Below, one piece after another: positions 45,113 to 54,591 of a stretch of 64,000 nucleotides of DNA. This DNA comes from G965207045 sp965207045 (GTDB lineage: Bacteria; Pseudomonadota; Alphaproteobacteria; Rickettsiales; Anaplasmataceae), in the NCBI GenBank assembly GCA_965207045.1, contig OZ242261.1:1240001-1304000 (forward strand), in the 5' to 3' direction. The position numbers and the translations under genes were made by a program. A model generated the notes under the pieces. It made no database searches, was not told the DNA's origin, and saw only the letters and a list, made by a program, of their open reading frames with translations. Numbering within the stretch: the stretch's first letter is position 1; each line of letters begins with the position of its first letter.

Positions 45113-45766
45113 ATGCAAGTAATGGCTAAAGAAGTTACGACAAGGTTACATACTCGCTGCTCTAATGTTTCGGAGAAAGATGTTTATGTTGATTTGTGCA
45201 TGGAAGCGATAAAAGGCGGAAACGGTGATAAATTAAGAACACTTTTTGATTTGTGCATGGAAGTGATAAAAGGCCGAAAAGGTGATAAATTAAGAACACT
45301 TTTTGAGTTAATGGCTCCGTTGAAAGAAAATGCGTCAGACATACGTTCTGGTGTAGTAAGTGCGATTGCACAACATATTTGTATCAATGAATGTCAAGAG
45401 AATCTGCAATTTTTGAAAAAAACTTTAGAGGGCAATGATTATATAGATATTGAGGAAACGGTACGATATGTTGATTTGTACATGGAAGCGATAAAAGGCC
45501 GAAACGGTGATAAATTAAGAACACTTTTTGAGTTAATGGCTCCGTTGGAAGAAAATGCGTCAGACATACGTTCTGGTGTAGTAAGTGCGATTGCACAACA
45601 TATTTGTATCAATGAATGTCAAGAAAATCTGCAATTTTTGAAAGAAAGTGTGGAAGACAAGTATTATCGAGAAATTGAAAAAGCAGTACAAAAGGAACCT
45701 TCAAGCGATGTTTCTGATGTTGCTAGTGCTAGATCCTTGGGGCCAATAGAAGGAAAAGCTTTGTAA
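45113..45766 (+). CDS. Tandem-repeat protein
   Basis: A 217-residue soluble protein not recognised by family. Most of it consists of two nearly identical 57-residue repeats (about residues 46-102 and 121-177) built of DLxMExIKGRxGDKLRTLFELMAP, then ASDIRSGVVSAIAQHICINECQENLQFLK; the first repeat is preceded by an extra copy of its 19-residue head. Each repeat is helical with a buried Cys/His segment. GGGGAAGA before the ATG is a strong ribosome binding site. Tandem-repeat proteins of Ehrlichia are secreted host-binding effectors, and this may be an analogue, but no secretion signal is recognised. Confidence 0.75.
   Translation: MQVMAKEVTTRLHTRCSNVSEKDVYVDLCMEAIKGGNGDKLRTLFDLCMEVIKGRKGDKLRTLFELMAPLKENASDIRSGVVSAIAQHICINECQENLQFLKKTLEGNDYIDIEETVRYVDLYMEAIKGRNGDKLRTLFELMAPLEENASDIRSGVVSAIAQHICINECQENLQFLKESVEDKYYREIEKAVQKEPSSDVSDVASARSLGPIEGKAL
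45191..45643 (+). repeat. DNA repeats in the tandem-repeat gene
   Basis: A 57-bp unit at 45191-45247 is repeated in tandem at 45248-45304 with about three differences. The longer unit 45248-45418 recurs at 45473-45643 with about five differences in 171 bases. All copies are in the same frame. The low divergence means the expansion is recent or kept uniform by gene conversion. Confidence 0.92.
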
Positions 45767-46054
45767 GGCTGTTTTTTGTTCATGGCTAGGAAAAATCTTC
45801 TATGGATTTTCTATATAGACCCCATATTCTAATAGATTGTACTATTCTTGAATTTTCTTTTTTGCTTGATGGTTATCGTGTTTTTCAGCATACAGGAAGT
45901 TAGTTTACGTTTTGTAGGTGCTTTGTATTGTTAGTAAAGATTTTTCAATTTAGTTGTGTAGTAGATTAATTTTAATATTTGAAATATTAAACTTGGATTC
46001 GGTATATTGTGTGCTACAGTGAAATGTGATAAGGAGTTAGCAAGAGGTGTCATT

Positions 46055-47182
46055 ATGAATGGCTCAGATATAGTAAGTAGCTCAAACATGGATTTACTTG
46101 AAAGTCGTAGGCCTGGTGATCAAGATGAGTCAGTTTTTGATTTTTGGGCGCTTTTACCTATGGTGTCTATAATAGTATTTGTTTTTACTTGGGCCCTAAT
46201 TCAGCATGGAAGATTTTTTTATCAAAATCGTTGTGACGATTCAGTAAGGAGAAAGTATCGAAATTATGCAACAAATATGTTTAATGCAATTGAGAATGAA
46301 GATACAGGCAAATTCATTATTTCACTGAATGCGCTTATAGTTGATATTATGAAATATAAATCTTTTAAAGCATTAAATAATAATGATGCAATTAAGATGG
46401 GAATTTTGGATGCAATCGAGGATTTTGATGATTGTAATAATAGTATGTTGCAGAGTTCTGAAGAGTGGTGCAAGAATTATTTTTTGGATAATGTTCTTAA
46501 TGATGCTTTGTTTATGTTGATAGCACTTTGTATATATAAAAGTGCAAAACCAGAGGAGTTATGCAGAATTATACGTGATCAGGTTAAAAAAGGCTATGCT
46601 GAAGGATGTATGGATTTTTTGACATATGAGGGGACAGCTAAGTTTATTACTAAAAGAACTTCAAGTGATCCTGTAAATGCTTATCTCGATTACAAAAAGG
46701 AGGATTTTGCTGAGAGGATTGTAGGAAAACAAGATAAGGTAGTTTTTGCAGAAATGTTTCTGCCTATTTTGTTGCACTGTAATAAGGGTTATTATGTGGA
46801 AAGCTGTTTTGACTCCTTGGAGCAAAATGCTTTATTTTTCTTTTTTTTGTTTGATTCTTCTGGTCAGGATCGGCTATCATCGTATTATCAGTATATGTTG
46901 GATATTGTTAGTTGTTGTTGTAAAAGAAAATCGTACCCCTCGGAGAAGGAGCTATCAGTAGAATTTTTTAATAATAAGACGAGACCGAATATTCGTGGTG
47001 ATGATCAGATATTTGCTACATGTATCGACTATTTTGGAAGTTTTTATGTTGGTAGTGATGAAATTATCTCTAATAGTGAGTTACGGGAAGAATTTTTTGG
47101 TAAAATAAAAGTTTGTCCTTCCAGTAAATTAATGGAGACATTTATTGATCATTTGTCTAATGACTTATCAATGAAATCTTAA
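46055..47182 (+). CDS. Hypothetical membrane-anchored protein
   Basis: About 375 residues; the ATG at 46055 is chosen because AAGAGGTG lies five bases upstream, whereas the earlier TTG and GTG lack such a site. One N-terminal membrane helix at about 32-55 (LLPMVSIIVFVFTWALI) is followed by a long soluble, mainly helical region rich in Asp, Phe and Cys. No family recognised. Proteins with one N-terminal anchor and a large lineage-specific domain recur in this window. Confidence 0.65.
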   Translation: MNGSDIVSSSNMDLLESRRPGDQDESVFDFWALLPMVSIIVFVFTWALIQHGRFFYQNRCDDSVRRKYRNYATNMFNAIENEDTGKFIISLNALIVDIMKYKSFKALNNNDAIKMGILDAIEDFDDCNNSMLQSSEEWCKNYFLDNVLNDALFMLIALCIYKSAKPEELCRIIRDQVKKGYAEGCMDFLTYEGTAKFITKRTSSDPVNAYLDYKKEDFAERIVGKQDKVVFAEMFLPILLHCNKGYYVESCFDSLEQNALFFFFLFDSSGQDRLSSYYQYMLDIVSCCCKRKSYPSEKELSVEFFNNKTRPNIRGDDQIFATCIDYFGSFYVGSDEIISNSELREEFFGKIKVCPSSKLMETFIDHLSNDLSMKS

Positions 47183-47532
47183 AAAGTAGAAAAGCTATAA
47201 ACATAAATATAGGTAGGAAGGGAAGAAGGGCAGAGGAAAATCTTCTTCTAAGAGGAGAAAAGTTCTTAAGATTGTGTATATGTCGGAGAAGGTTCAGTTA
47301 TATTTTTTTGCTAAGAGGTATTATATAGAAGAAGTCTAGATAGAAAGGTTTAGCCGCTAAGTATTGTTCTTGTATGGAAAGTATTCAGGGTTTTGTTTCT
47401 TATCTAGATTTGTAATAGTGTAAAAGTAAAATTGCTATTTTTTGTGAATTAATTGCTTTTGTTGTATGCAAGATCAATAGATAATGTTCACTGATGGCAT
47501 GACAGGAGAAGGCTGAAAAAGAAAAGTAATTG
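47183..47532. other. Intergenic region before recR
   Basis: About 350 bases between convergent genes; contains a purine-rich stretch (47210-47270) but no open frame, RNA or hairpin terminator that I can support. Confidence 0.45.
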
Positions 47533-48129
47533 TTATTTGTAATCTCTTCTTGACTGTAGCGCTATGCTTAAAGTTCCTTCATCTAAATAATCCATTTCTC
47601 CTCCCATAGGAATTCCATTTGCTAAAGAGGAAATTTTTGCATTTGAAAAAATCTTGACTATATTAGCTACATAATTAGCAGTTGTTTGTCCTTCAACTGT
47701 TGTACTAGTTGCTAAAATTACTTCTTCTATTTCACTATTTTTTAGTCTTTCTTTTAAAGACTGGATGTTTAACTTATCTGGTCCTACTCCATCTATTGCT
47801 GATAAATTACCTCCTAAAACGTGATAAAGACCATTATATATCTTGCCACGCTCTAATGCCCATAAATCTATTACTTCTTCTACTATACATATAAGGGAAC
47901 TATCCCGTCTACTGTCTCTACATATACTGCATGTCAAATTTTTATCAAGATTGCCACATATCGAGCAATTTTTTACTATATTCTCCAATAAAGATAAGGA
48001 GTTTTTTATTGGAACCATAGATTTTTGTCTATTTTGTAACAAATATAAGACTAACCTTCTGGCGGATTTTGGCCCTAGACCTGGGAGCTTAGCCATTAAT
48101 CCTATTAAATGCTGTATATCCTTGTCCAT
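47533..48129 (-). CDS. recR: Recombination mediator RecR
   Basis: RecR with RecO loads RecA at gaps. Starting at ATG 48129 gives MDKDIQHLIGLMAKLPGLGPKSARRL, the family N terminus with its helix-hairpin-helix; an ATG at 48207 would add 26 unlikely residues. The Cys4 zinc finger is CSICGNLDKNLTCSICRD (about residues 56-73), and the Toprim motif has LICIVEEVIDLWALE and YHVLGGNLSAIDGVGP. 198 residues, normal. Confidence 0.94.
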   Translation of the reverse strand: MDKDIQHLIGLMAKLPGLGPKSARRLVLYLLQNRQKSMVPIKNSLSLLENIVKNCSICGNLDKNLTCSICRDSRRDSSLICIVEEVIDLWALERGKIYNGLYHVLGGNLSAIDGVGPDKLNIQSLKERLKNSEIEEVILATSTTVEGQTTANYVANIVKIFSNAKISSLANGIPMGGEMDYLDEGTLSIALQSRRDYK

Positions 48130-48250
48130 TGCTATTTTAAACTGTTTTACCACTATTAAACTATTTTTACAGTTGTTGGAACTCTTTCTTGACTGCATGT
48201 GTTTCAATTTCTTATAATCAAGTCTTAAATTTGTGTATTAAGAATATAAA

Positions 48251-48961
48251 ATGTATGTGTATAAACTAGTAATATTATTGATGCTTTTTATAATAGATAC
48301 TGCTGTTGCAGAAAATGATTCTCGCTTTCGTACGGTGCTTCCATATGGAGATGTCTTAGAAGATGGTAAAGTTTTACCAAAAGATCATTATATGGGGGAT
48401 CTTGATGCTCCAATAGTAATGATTGAATATGCTTCATTTTCATGTATTCATTGTGCAAATTTTAGTAAAAAGGTTCTACCTGTAATAAAGGAGAAATATA
48501 TTGATACAGGAAAGCTTTTATTTGTATTCCGTGAATTTCCTCTTGATGCTCCTGCATTAAAAGCAAGTGTTGTTGCTAGGTGTTATGCGTCTGATAAATA
48601 TTGTGACGATGAATCTTGTGATGATGGCAATTGTTGTGATACTCACTATGATTATTTTGCAATGTATCAAGCACTATTTAGTTCTATTAGTAACTGGTCT
48701 GGAACAAAAAATTATATGGATAAACTGAAAGAAGTTGTTAGTTTAGGCAAAATGCAACCTGATAGGTTTTATAAGTGTGTTAAAGATAAATATATACAGG
48801 AACAGATTATGAATGGTAAGATATATGCGATTCGCAGTTTAGGAATTAATGTTGCTCCTGTTTTTCTAATAAATGGGAAGAAGTATGAAGGAGATAGGAA
48901 TGCAAACTTTTTTACTGATACTTTTGATAAGATAATTGAAGCGTATTATGCTGAGCAATAG
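48251..48961 (+). CDS. dsbA: Periplasmic DsbA-family thiol:disulfide oxidoreductase
   Basis: 236 residues with an N-terminal signal peptide (hydrophobic LVILLMLFIIDTAVA, likely cut before about residue 21). The thioredoxin fold carries the active site CIHC (about residues 71-74) in FSCIHCANFSKKVLP, and VAPVFLINGKKYEG holds the cis-proline loop. An insertion near residues 115-132 is rich in Cys and Asp (KYCDDESCDDGNCCD), unusual for DsbA. Alphaproteobacterial DsbA of this group oxidises surface proteins and secretion machinery. Confidence 0.9.
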   Translation: MYVYKLVILLMLFIIDTAVAENDSRFRTVLPYGDVLEDGKVLPKDHYMGDLDAPIVMIEYASFSCIHCANFSKKVLPVIKEKYIDTGKLLFVFREFPLDAPALKASVVARCYASDKYCDDESCDDGNCCDTHYDYFAMYQALFSSISNWSGTKNYMDKLKEVVSLGKMQPDRFYKCVKDKYIQEQIMNGKIYAIRSLGINVAPVFLINGKKYEGDRNANFFTDTFDKIIEAYYAEQ

Positions 48962-49096
48962 TAGTGTTTTTTTATATCTTGAAATATACTATATGTAATA
49001 TTATTACAAGTATTTCTGATTAAAAAAGATAATTGTGGTGTCAATTACTTGTTAATTTTTGGACTGTAGTTTTAAGTTTACTAGAAGTCTTAAAAA

Positions 49097-49411
49097 TTAT
49101 TGTTTTTGTTCACTTAAATCTCCATTATTATTTTTTTGTACTTCACATGTTAATTTGAGTTTCGTCTCTGGTGATTTACTCTTTTTTCTTTCTTCATAAG
49201 CTTTGCAAAATCCACCAATTACAGCAATAGTAAGAATTAAGCAGATTGCGGGGCTAATTATGGCTAATTCTAAGTCTACATTATTTTGCATTGTATTTTT
49301 TATATTAAAAACAGATATTGTAGCTGCTCCTATACATAGTAATAGCAAAACTACAGTAAGTGCTAGTGTGCTTTTTTTGGGCCTTTCTCTATTGTTATTA
49401 AAAATACTCAT
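49097..49411 (-). CDS. Small hypothetical membrane protein
   Basis: 104 residues with two membrane helices, about 14-37 (TLALTVVLLLLCIGAATISVF) and 47-68 (IISPAICLILTIAVIGGF), and a basic then polar C-terminal tail. Not recognised. Upstream of it (49412-49846) lies a long empty AT-rich stretch. Confidence 0.6.
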   Translation of the reverse strand: MSIFNNNRERPKKSTLALTVVLLLLCIGAATISVFNIKNTMQNNVDLELAIISPAICLILTIAVIGGFCKAYEERKKSKSPETKLKLTCEVQKNNNGDLSEQKQ

Positions 49412-49846
49412 TTAAAATTTAGATAAATACACTTTATAGTATAACATTAGAGATTAATATACAATATATATTTTTATTAATTTAACATATTAATTAAGAT
49501 ATAAAGAATATATAATATGATGAGTAGATATGTATGATTTAACAACAATAAAATTTATAGTTTAAAATTTTCTTAATTATTATATGACTTATTTTTTGGT
49601 TATATAAAAAATTTTTTAGTGATTATATTCGTAAATTATGGAATTATTTATGATATTTCATTTTTTCCTTCCGATATATCATTTGATTTGCTACTCTTGA
49701 GGCGAGTTGTTCACTACTGAAGCAATATTTTTTAGTGCAGTTCTATTTCAAAAAAAACTCCTAGTTTTATTTTGTAAAAATTTTTTAACTCCAAGATTGT
49801 TAGTGAGCATCAGTCTTTAAAAAAAAATTTATTATTCATTTACATT
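49412..49846. other. Intergenic, extremely AT-rich region
   Basis: About 435 bases between divergent genes, with runs of A/T including TATATAA-like patches. Promoter candidates are too many to choose; no gene or RNA seen. Confidence 0.45.
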
Positions 49847-50113
49847 ATGAAAAATATTCAGGCTTTATGGAGAGCAGTTATCTTGCAAGCTTTAATAGAT
49901 GCAACTAGTAACTATAAAAGACGGGAATATCAATTGGAAAAAGAAAAAGCGCGATCATGGTTGCTTTGTATGAGTGATAGCTTTGTTGACGTGTGTTCAA
50001 TGGCGGGATATGAGCCACATTATGTACAAAAAAAAGCTAAATTTATATTAGAAAGTAAAAGAAATGCAATAATTCTACATACTTCTGATGTAGAACTGTC
50101 TAAGTCTAAATAA
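49847..50113 (+). CDS. Small phage-like alphaproteobacterial protein
   Basis: 88 residues. The pattern LWRAVILQALIDATS, then ARSWLL, FVDVCSMAGYEPHYVQKKA is a helical arrangement I associate with short proteins of alphaproteobacterial phage or gene-transfer-agent regions, probably with a helix-turn-helix-like part; I do not know a function. It precedes thiD by 60 bases, on the same strand as the NlpC/P60 relic. Confidence 0.6.
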   Translation: MKNIQALWRAVILQALIDATSNYKRREYQLEKEKARSWLLCMSDSFVDVCSMAGYEPHYVQKKAKFILESKRNAIILHTSDVELSKSK

Positions 50114-50173
50114 TTAACATATTTGTTAAACGTCTCTTGAGTGAATCAATATTATTACGTAAAATGCTACAGT

Positions 50174-50905
50174 ATGAGAAAGATAGTTCTTTCAATTGCT
50201 GGCTCAGATTCTAGTGGTGGTGCTGGAATACAGGCTGATATTAAAGCTATTACTCATTTTGGTGGTTGGCCAGTAACTTCTGTAACAGCCGTTACTGCTC
50301 AAGATGAAGATGTTGTATATGCTGTTGAATATGTCTCTGTTAATCTTGTAAAAAAACAAATTGAACTTGCAATTAAAACTGTTGACTCTATCAAGATTGG
50401 TATGTTAGGTAGCTCAGCTGTAATATCTACTGTTATTGAATTATTGCCAAACAATGTACCAATTATTGTTGATCCTGTTATGGTCTCAACGTCAGGATAT
50501 CGTTTACTATCTGAAGATGCGGTAGAGCTTATGAAAACTAGTTTATTGCCAAGAGCTTTTGTGGTTACACCAAATATTCCTGAAGCGGAGCTTCTGAGTG
50601 GTAGTAGAATAATGAGTCGAGAAGATATGGTTGTGGCAGGACGTAATATATTACCGTATGGTGTGAAAGCAGTTCTATTAAAGGGTGGGCATTTGATAAA
50701 GAATAAAAAAGTGTTTGATGTTTTAATTACGAAAGACAAAGAATATTTCTTTACTCATGACGCTATTGAAGCAAAGAATACTCATGGTACTGGTTGTAAG
50801 CTATCTGCAGCTTTAGCTTGCAACCTTGCACAGGGTAAAAGCCTTAAACAAAGTGTAGTAAATGCAATGGATTACGTCAGAACAAGTATTGTAGAATGTT
50901 ATTAA
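50174..50905 (+). CDS. thiD: Hydroxymethylpyrimidine (phosphate) kinase
   Basis: ThiD phosphorylates HMP and HMP-phosphate in thiamine synthesis. ATG 50174 gives the family N terminus RKIVLSIAGSDSSGGAGIQADIK; an ATG at 50141 would add eleven residues. Also visible: TSVTAVTAQD, the IKIGMLGS strand, DPVMVSTSG, VVTPNIPEAELL and the anion-hole/catalytic segment NTHGTGCKLSAALA (about residues 203-216). 243 residues, a typical single-domain ThiD. Confidence 0.95.
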   Translation: MRKIVLSIAGSDSSGGAGIQADIKAITHFGGWPVTSVTAVTAQDEDVVYAVEYVSVNLVKKQIELAIKTVDSIKIGMLGSSAVISTVIELLPNNVPIIVDPVMVSTSGYRLLSEDAVELMKTSLLPRAFVVTPNIPEAELLSGSRIMSREDMVVAGRNILPYGVKAVLLKGGHLIKNKKVFDVLITKDKEYFFTHDAIEAKNTHGTGCKLSAALACNLAQGKSLKQSVVNAMDYVRTSIVECY

Positions 50906-50932
50906 ATAAAAAAAATCTTCTTTATATAGAAA

Positions 50933-51400
50933 ATGATTACACGTGATTATATAATAAAAGAAGCAAAGAGTTGGATTGGAACACGCTTTCATCATCAAGG
51001 TAGGGTGAAGAAAAAATATAAAAATTATGGTGGTTGTGATTGTCTGGGACTTATTATAGGGGTTGCTAAAGAGTTGAATATTGGTTCTGGTGTCTATAAT
51101 AAAAACGGTGAAGAAATTTCTCTTTATAAATTTGATAGAACAGACTATAGACGCATACCTGGAAGCCACGAATTATATGTTGTGCTAATGCAGCTTATGT
51201 TGCGTAAAAATAGTAAGTTAAAAATAGGTGATGTAATACTATTTAAAATACAAAATAGACTTCAACACTTAGCTTTTTATTCTTATAATCACTCTATAAT
51301 TCATTCTCTGGCAGAAACAAGAAGAGTGACTGAGCATAAGCTAAACAATTATTGGGAGGCAAGGATAGATAGTGTTTTTTCTTTTAAAGGGATTTCATGA
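50933..51400 (+). CDS. NlpC/P60-type peptidase, phage/GTA relic
   Basis: 155 residues. The catalytic Cys is in GGCDCLGLIIGVAKEL (about residues 34-49), and the His in LQHLAFYSYNHSIIHSL; this is the NlpC/P60 fold in the form found in phage tail and gene-transfer-agent clusters (cell wall peptidase family). It has no signal peptide. Since no other virion genes adjoin, it is a solitary survivor like terL at 12.3 kb. It follows thiD by 27 bases. Confidence 0.8.
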   Translation: MITRDYIIKEAKSWIGTRFHHQGRVKKKYKNYGGCDCLGLIIGVAKELNIGSGVYNKNGEEISLYKFDRTDYRRIPGSHELYVVLMQLMLRKNSKLKIGDVILFKIQNRLQHLAFYSYNHSIIHSLAETRRVTEHKLNNYWEARIDSVFSFKGIS

Positions 51401-51433
51401 AAGAAAAAAATGTTATAAAATAACAGGGCAAAT

Positions 51434-51504
51434 GGCTAGGTGGCAGAGTGGTTATGCAGAGGATTGCAAATCCTTCAACATCGGTTCAATTCCGGTCCTG
51501 GCCT
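51434..51504 (+). tRNA. tRNA-Cys (anticodon GCA)
   Basis: The acceptor arm GGCTAGG (51434-51440) pairs with CCTGGCC (51497-51503), with discriminator T at 51504 as expected for cysteine tRNAs. The anticodon loop TTGCAAA is closed by GAGGA/TCCTT; anticodon GCA. The T arm contains GGTTCAATTCC. CCA is not encoded. It lies between the NlpC/P60 gene and gatB. Confidence 0.95.
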
Positions 51505-51513
51505 CAGAAGAGG

Positions 51514-52971
51514 TTAATTCTTAAGCTTTTCTTGCAATATTGAGTTTGATATTTCAGGATTTGCTTTACCACTGCTGGCTTTCATTATTTGTCCTACAAA
51601 AAAGCCGAATAATTTTTTCTTACCACTCTTATACTCTTCTACCTTGTGTGAATTTTGTGTTATGACTTCATCAATAATTTTTGCTATTTCATTTCTGTCT
51701 GTGATTTGTACAAGATTCATTTCTTTAACGATTTCATCTGCATTCTTTCCATTTTTAAACATGACTTCAAAAACCTGTTTTGCGATCTTAGTAGAAATGG
51801 TTTTGTTGTCTATTAGCTGGAGCAGAGTAGCCATGTTTTGTGGCTTTATAAGTGTTTGTTCTATACTTGTTCCTGATTTGTTTAAAAGAGCAAACAGCTC
51901 TACAGTAATCCATTTTACAATGTTAACTGGTTTATTGTATTTTCGTAAAATATTTTCAAAGTATTGAGAAGTCGCTTTGTCAGCAATAAGAACGTCAACA
52001 TCATATTCTGTTAGTCCTAGTTCTGATATGTAACGCACTCTCTTGTTGTCAGGCAGTTCAGGCATGTTTGCTTTAACTTTTTTTATTACTTGTTCTTCTA
52101 TGCTAACAGGTAATAAATCAGGATCTGGGAAATATCTATAATCTATAGAATCTTCCTTTTTTCTCATTGTAAAAGTTTGTCCTTTTGTTGTATTAAAAAG
52201 CCTAGTTTCTTGTTCTACTTCTTTTCCATTTTCAATCAAATTAACTTGACGCTCTGCTTCGTAATTTATTGCTTGAGTTATATACCGAATTGAATTTAGG
52301 TTTTTTATTTCACACCTGGTTCCAAATTTTTTCTCGCCAACCGGACGTACAGAAATATTTGCATCACAACGTAGTGAACCTTGTTCCATATTACCATCAC
52401 ATGTTTCTATATAACGAAGAACGAGGCGTAGCTTTTTCACATATTCCGCTGCTTCTTCTGCTGAACGTATATCTGGTTCAGAAACTATTTCCATTAGTGC
52501 TATTCCAGCACGATTTAGGTCAATATAAGTTTTATCAGGAGAATAATCATGCATGCTTTTGCCGGAATCTTGTTCCAAGTGTATATGATTTATCCTGATT
52601 TTTTTTCCATTACCCTCTTCTGTTGTTATTGCAACATTTCCACCACTGATAATTGGGTGATAAAACTGTGAAATTTGATAACCTTGAGGTAAATCGGGGT
52701 AAAAGTAGTTTTTGCGATCAAAAACACTTTTTAGGTTAATCCGTGCATCTAATGCTAAGCCTGTTTTTATTGCTTGTATTATACAAAATCTATTGATAAC
52801 AGGTAGCATTCCAGGCATAGCTGCATCTATTAATGAGACTTGACTATTAGGTTCAGAGCCGAATTTTGTAGCTGCTGAAGAAAAAAGTTTTGCTTTAGCT
52901 ATAACTTGTGCATGTACTTCCAAACCAATAACTATTTCCCATTTACTAGTTCTGCTTTCTATTATTCTCAT
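51514..52971 (-). CDS. gatB: Aspartyl/glutamyl-tRNA amidotransferase subunit B
   Basis: GatB of the GatCAB complex, which amidates misacylated tRNA-Gln (and tRNA-Asn). 485 residues: EIVIGLEVHAQV at the N terminus, YFYPDLPQGYQISQ (about 88-101), the zinc/kinase core segments DLNRAGIALMEIVSEPD, and the C-terminal tRNA-binding YqeY-like domain including KLFGFFVGQIMKASSGKANPE. gatA and gatC are outside the window. Presence implies no direct glutaminyl-tRNA synthetase. Confidence 0.97.
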   Translation of the reverse strand: MRIIESRTSKWEIVIGLEVHAQVIAKAKLFSSAATKFGSEPNSQVSLIDAAMPGMLPVINRFCIIQAIKTGLALDARINLKSVFDRKNYFYPDLPQGYQISQFYHPIISGGNVAITTEEGNGKKIRINHIHLEQDSGKSMHDYSPDKTYIDLNRAGIALMEIVSEPDIRSAEEAAEYVKKLRLVLRYIETCDGNMEQGSLRCDANISVRPVGEKKFGTRCEIKNLNSIRYITQAINYEAERQVNLIENGKEVEQETRLFNTTKGQTFTMRKKEDSIDYRYFPDPDLLPVSIEEQVIKKVKANMPELPDNKRVRYISELGLTEYDVDVLIADKATSQYFENILRKYNKPVNIVKWITVELFALLNKSGTSIEQTLIKPQNMATLLQLIDNKTISTKIAKQVFEVMFKNGKNADEIVKEMNLVQITDRNEIAKIIDEVITQNSHKVEEYKSGKKKLFGFFVGQIMKASSGKANPEISNSILQEKLKN

Positions 52972-53132
52972 GTTCTATGTTTTTTTGTTTACCAAAACAT
53001 ATACTCTGATACTTAACTAATAGTCAAGTTGTACTAATAGTTGAATTCTTCTGCAGAGTTTCAAGTAAAGATTGTAATTTCCTCTTCTAGCATTGTACAA
53101 TGGGTATGCGTTATTTTAGTGAGGTAAGTGGG

Positions 53133-54428
53133 ATGAATATAGCAGATAAAGATAAAAAAGTTAATGATTGTAGACAAAATCTTTTGTCAATTCTAGAAAA
53201 TGTTTCGAATGCTTGCTTAGTTCTTGGTAATCTTTTTAAAGAAGATTGTTCTGGTAATCAAGATGTTATGTGGGTTAAAGAATTAGAATCAAAATTAAAA
53301 TCAGGAGAGAGATTTGGAGTTATAAGATCTGACTTTGAAACGCTTGTTAAAGCCTTGTCATATATTGCAGATAAAATAGGTAAAGTAGATCCTGAGGGAG
53401 CAAAGAAAATTTGCTATGAATATAATAGGGACGGAAATAAATATGGGTTTGAAAAAGGTCAGGATATTAAGATTTATGCAGACTGTAGTGACGAACGTAC
53501 AAAGAATGATGTTTTGTACAGTTTGATAGTATCGTGGTGCTGCAGTAAGGTTAAATCAAAAAGTTCTTCCAATTCTTCTGTGTCAAGCGTTGATCAGGAT
53601 CATGGATCGGCTACGGCTACTTTATTATATAAGAAAAGAGAAGGAAAGAATCCGACGAAGAAGAGAAAATTAGAATCATCTAAGGATTTGCATAGAAATT
53701 CAGATGCTACTGTATTACGTAAGAAAGGAGAAGTAAAGAATACAACGAATGGGGGAAAATTAAAATTATCTAAGGATTTGCATAAAAATTTAGGTGCTGC
53801 TGAATCTTTGAATAGTGTGCCTCAAAGTTATAATTTCAATCATTCTTCTGTATTGCCGGAAGACTTTTTTTGTTTTCCACAGCATGAAAAAACAGGGATA
53901 CCAGCTGGTTATCTTACTGATGTTGAAACAACTGGATTAAGGTGTAAAAGTATAGGCGAATTACATCAATCAATTAAGACTTGTTTTTATAACTTTGGTC
54001 ATGATGTAATGAGGGCGAGTTTTATTTATCGGTTATCTAATGGGCAAGAAAGGAAAATATATTACGATAATCATTTAGTGGAGCAGTGTGTTATTCAGCA
54101 ACCACAGACTAATCAACCAGATTGGCTACAGCAAAATTTTCCGCTGCAATTCTTTGGTACTACTAATAATTTAGGGCAAGAAGCTCGTGTTTTTGGTAAT
54201 AGTTGCAGTGATCAATCATATAAGCAGGAAATTGGAAGCATCTCCTGTGTGACTTCGTTACAGGGTTTAAATGGAAGTCTTGGGTTTTTGCAAGAACAAC
54301 CATCATTTCCTTTGGTTAGTAGTAATATCCAACAGTCCACAAACTTTGTTGATAATCTGCCATCAACAGCTGTTAACGATACTCAAATGAACTCTTGTGT
54401 AATGAATATTCAGGGTAGCAGAATTTGA
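53133..54428 (+). CDS. Hypothetical protein with nuclear-localisation-like motif and repeats
   Basis: About 431 residues from ATG 53133, chosen because GAGG lies eight bases ahead; an ATG at 53100 would add eleven. No signal peptide or membrane helix. The N-terminal 135 residues are helical. Then, at about 160-230, comes a strongly basic region with two imperfect ~30-residue repeats, each ending KDLH(R/K)N; the first contains PTKKRKLE (about 174-181), close to the SV40-type nuclear localisation signal. The rest is Gln/Asn/Ser-rich. Not recognised by family. A nucleus-directed effector is a plausible inference. Confidence 0.65.
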   Translation: MNIADKDKKVNDCRQNLLSILENVSNACLVLGNLFKEDCSGNQDVMWVKELESKLKSGERFGVIRSDFETLVKALSYIADKIGKVDPEGAKKICYEYNRDGNKYGFEKGQDIKIYADCSDERTKNDVLYSLIVSWCCSKVKSKSSSNSSVSSVDQDHGSATATLLYKKREGKNPTKKRKLESSKDLHRNSDATVLRKKGEVKNTTNGGKLKLSKDLHKNLGAAESLNSVPQSYNFNHSSVLPEDFFCFPQHEKTGIPAGYLTDVETTGLRCKSIGELHQSIKTCFYNFGHDVMRASFIYRLSNGQERKIYYDNHLVEQCVIQQPQTNQPDWLQQNFPLQFFGTTNNLGQEARVFGNSCSDQSYKQEIGSISCVTSLQGLNGSLGFLQEQPSFPLVSSNIQQSTNFVDNLPSTAVNDTQMNSCVMNIQGSRI

Positions 54429-54591
54429 ACTGCCGGTAAAATTTATGTAGTTGTGTTATAAAAAGCATAATTGGTTTGTTGTGTGTAATAGGAGGTGTGC
54501 TTTGGAGTGCTGACTGGAAATGCTTGACCTATTTAAACAAATTTAACCTTTTCCGAGTAAGTAAAAAAATTCTAACTTAAGTTGCTAATGC

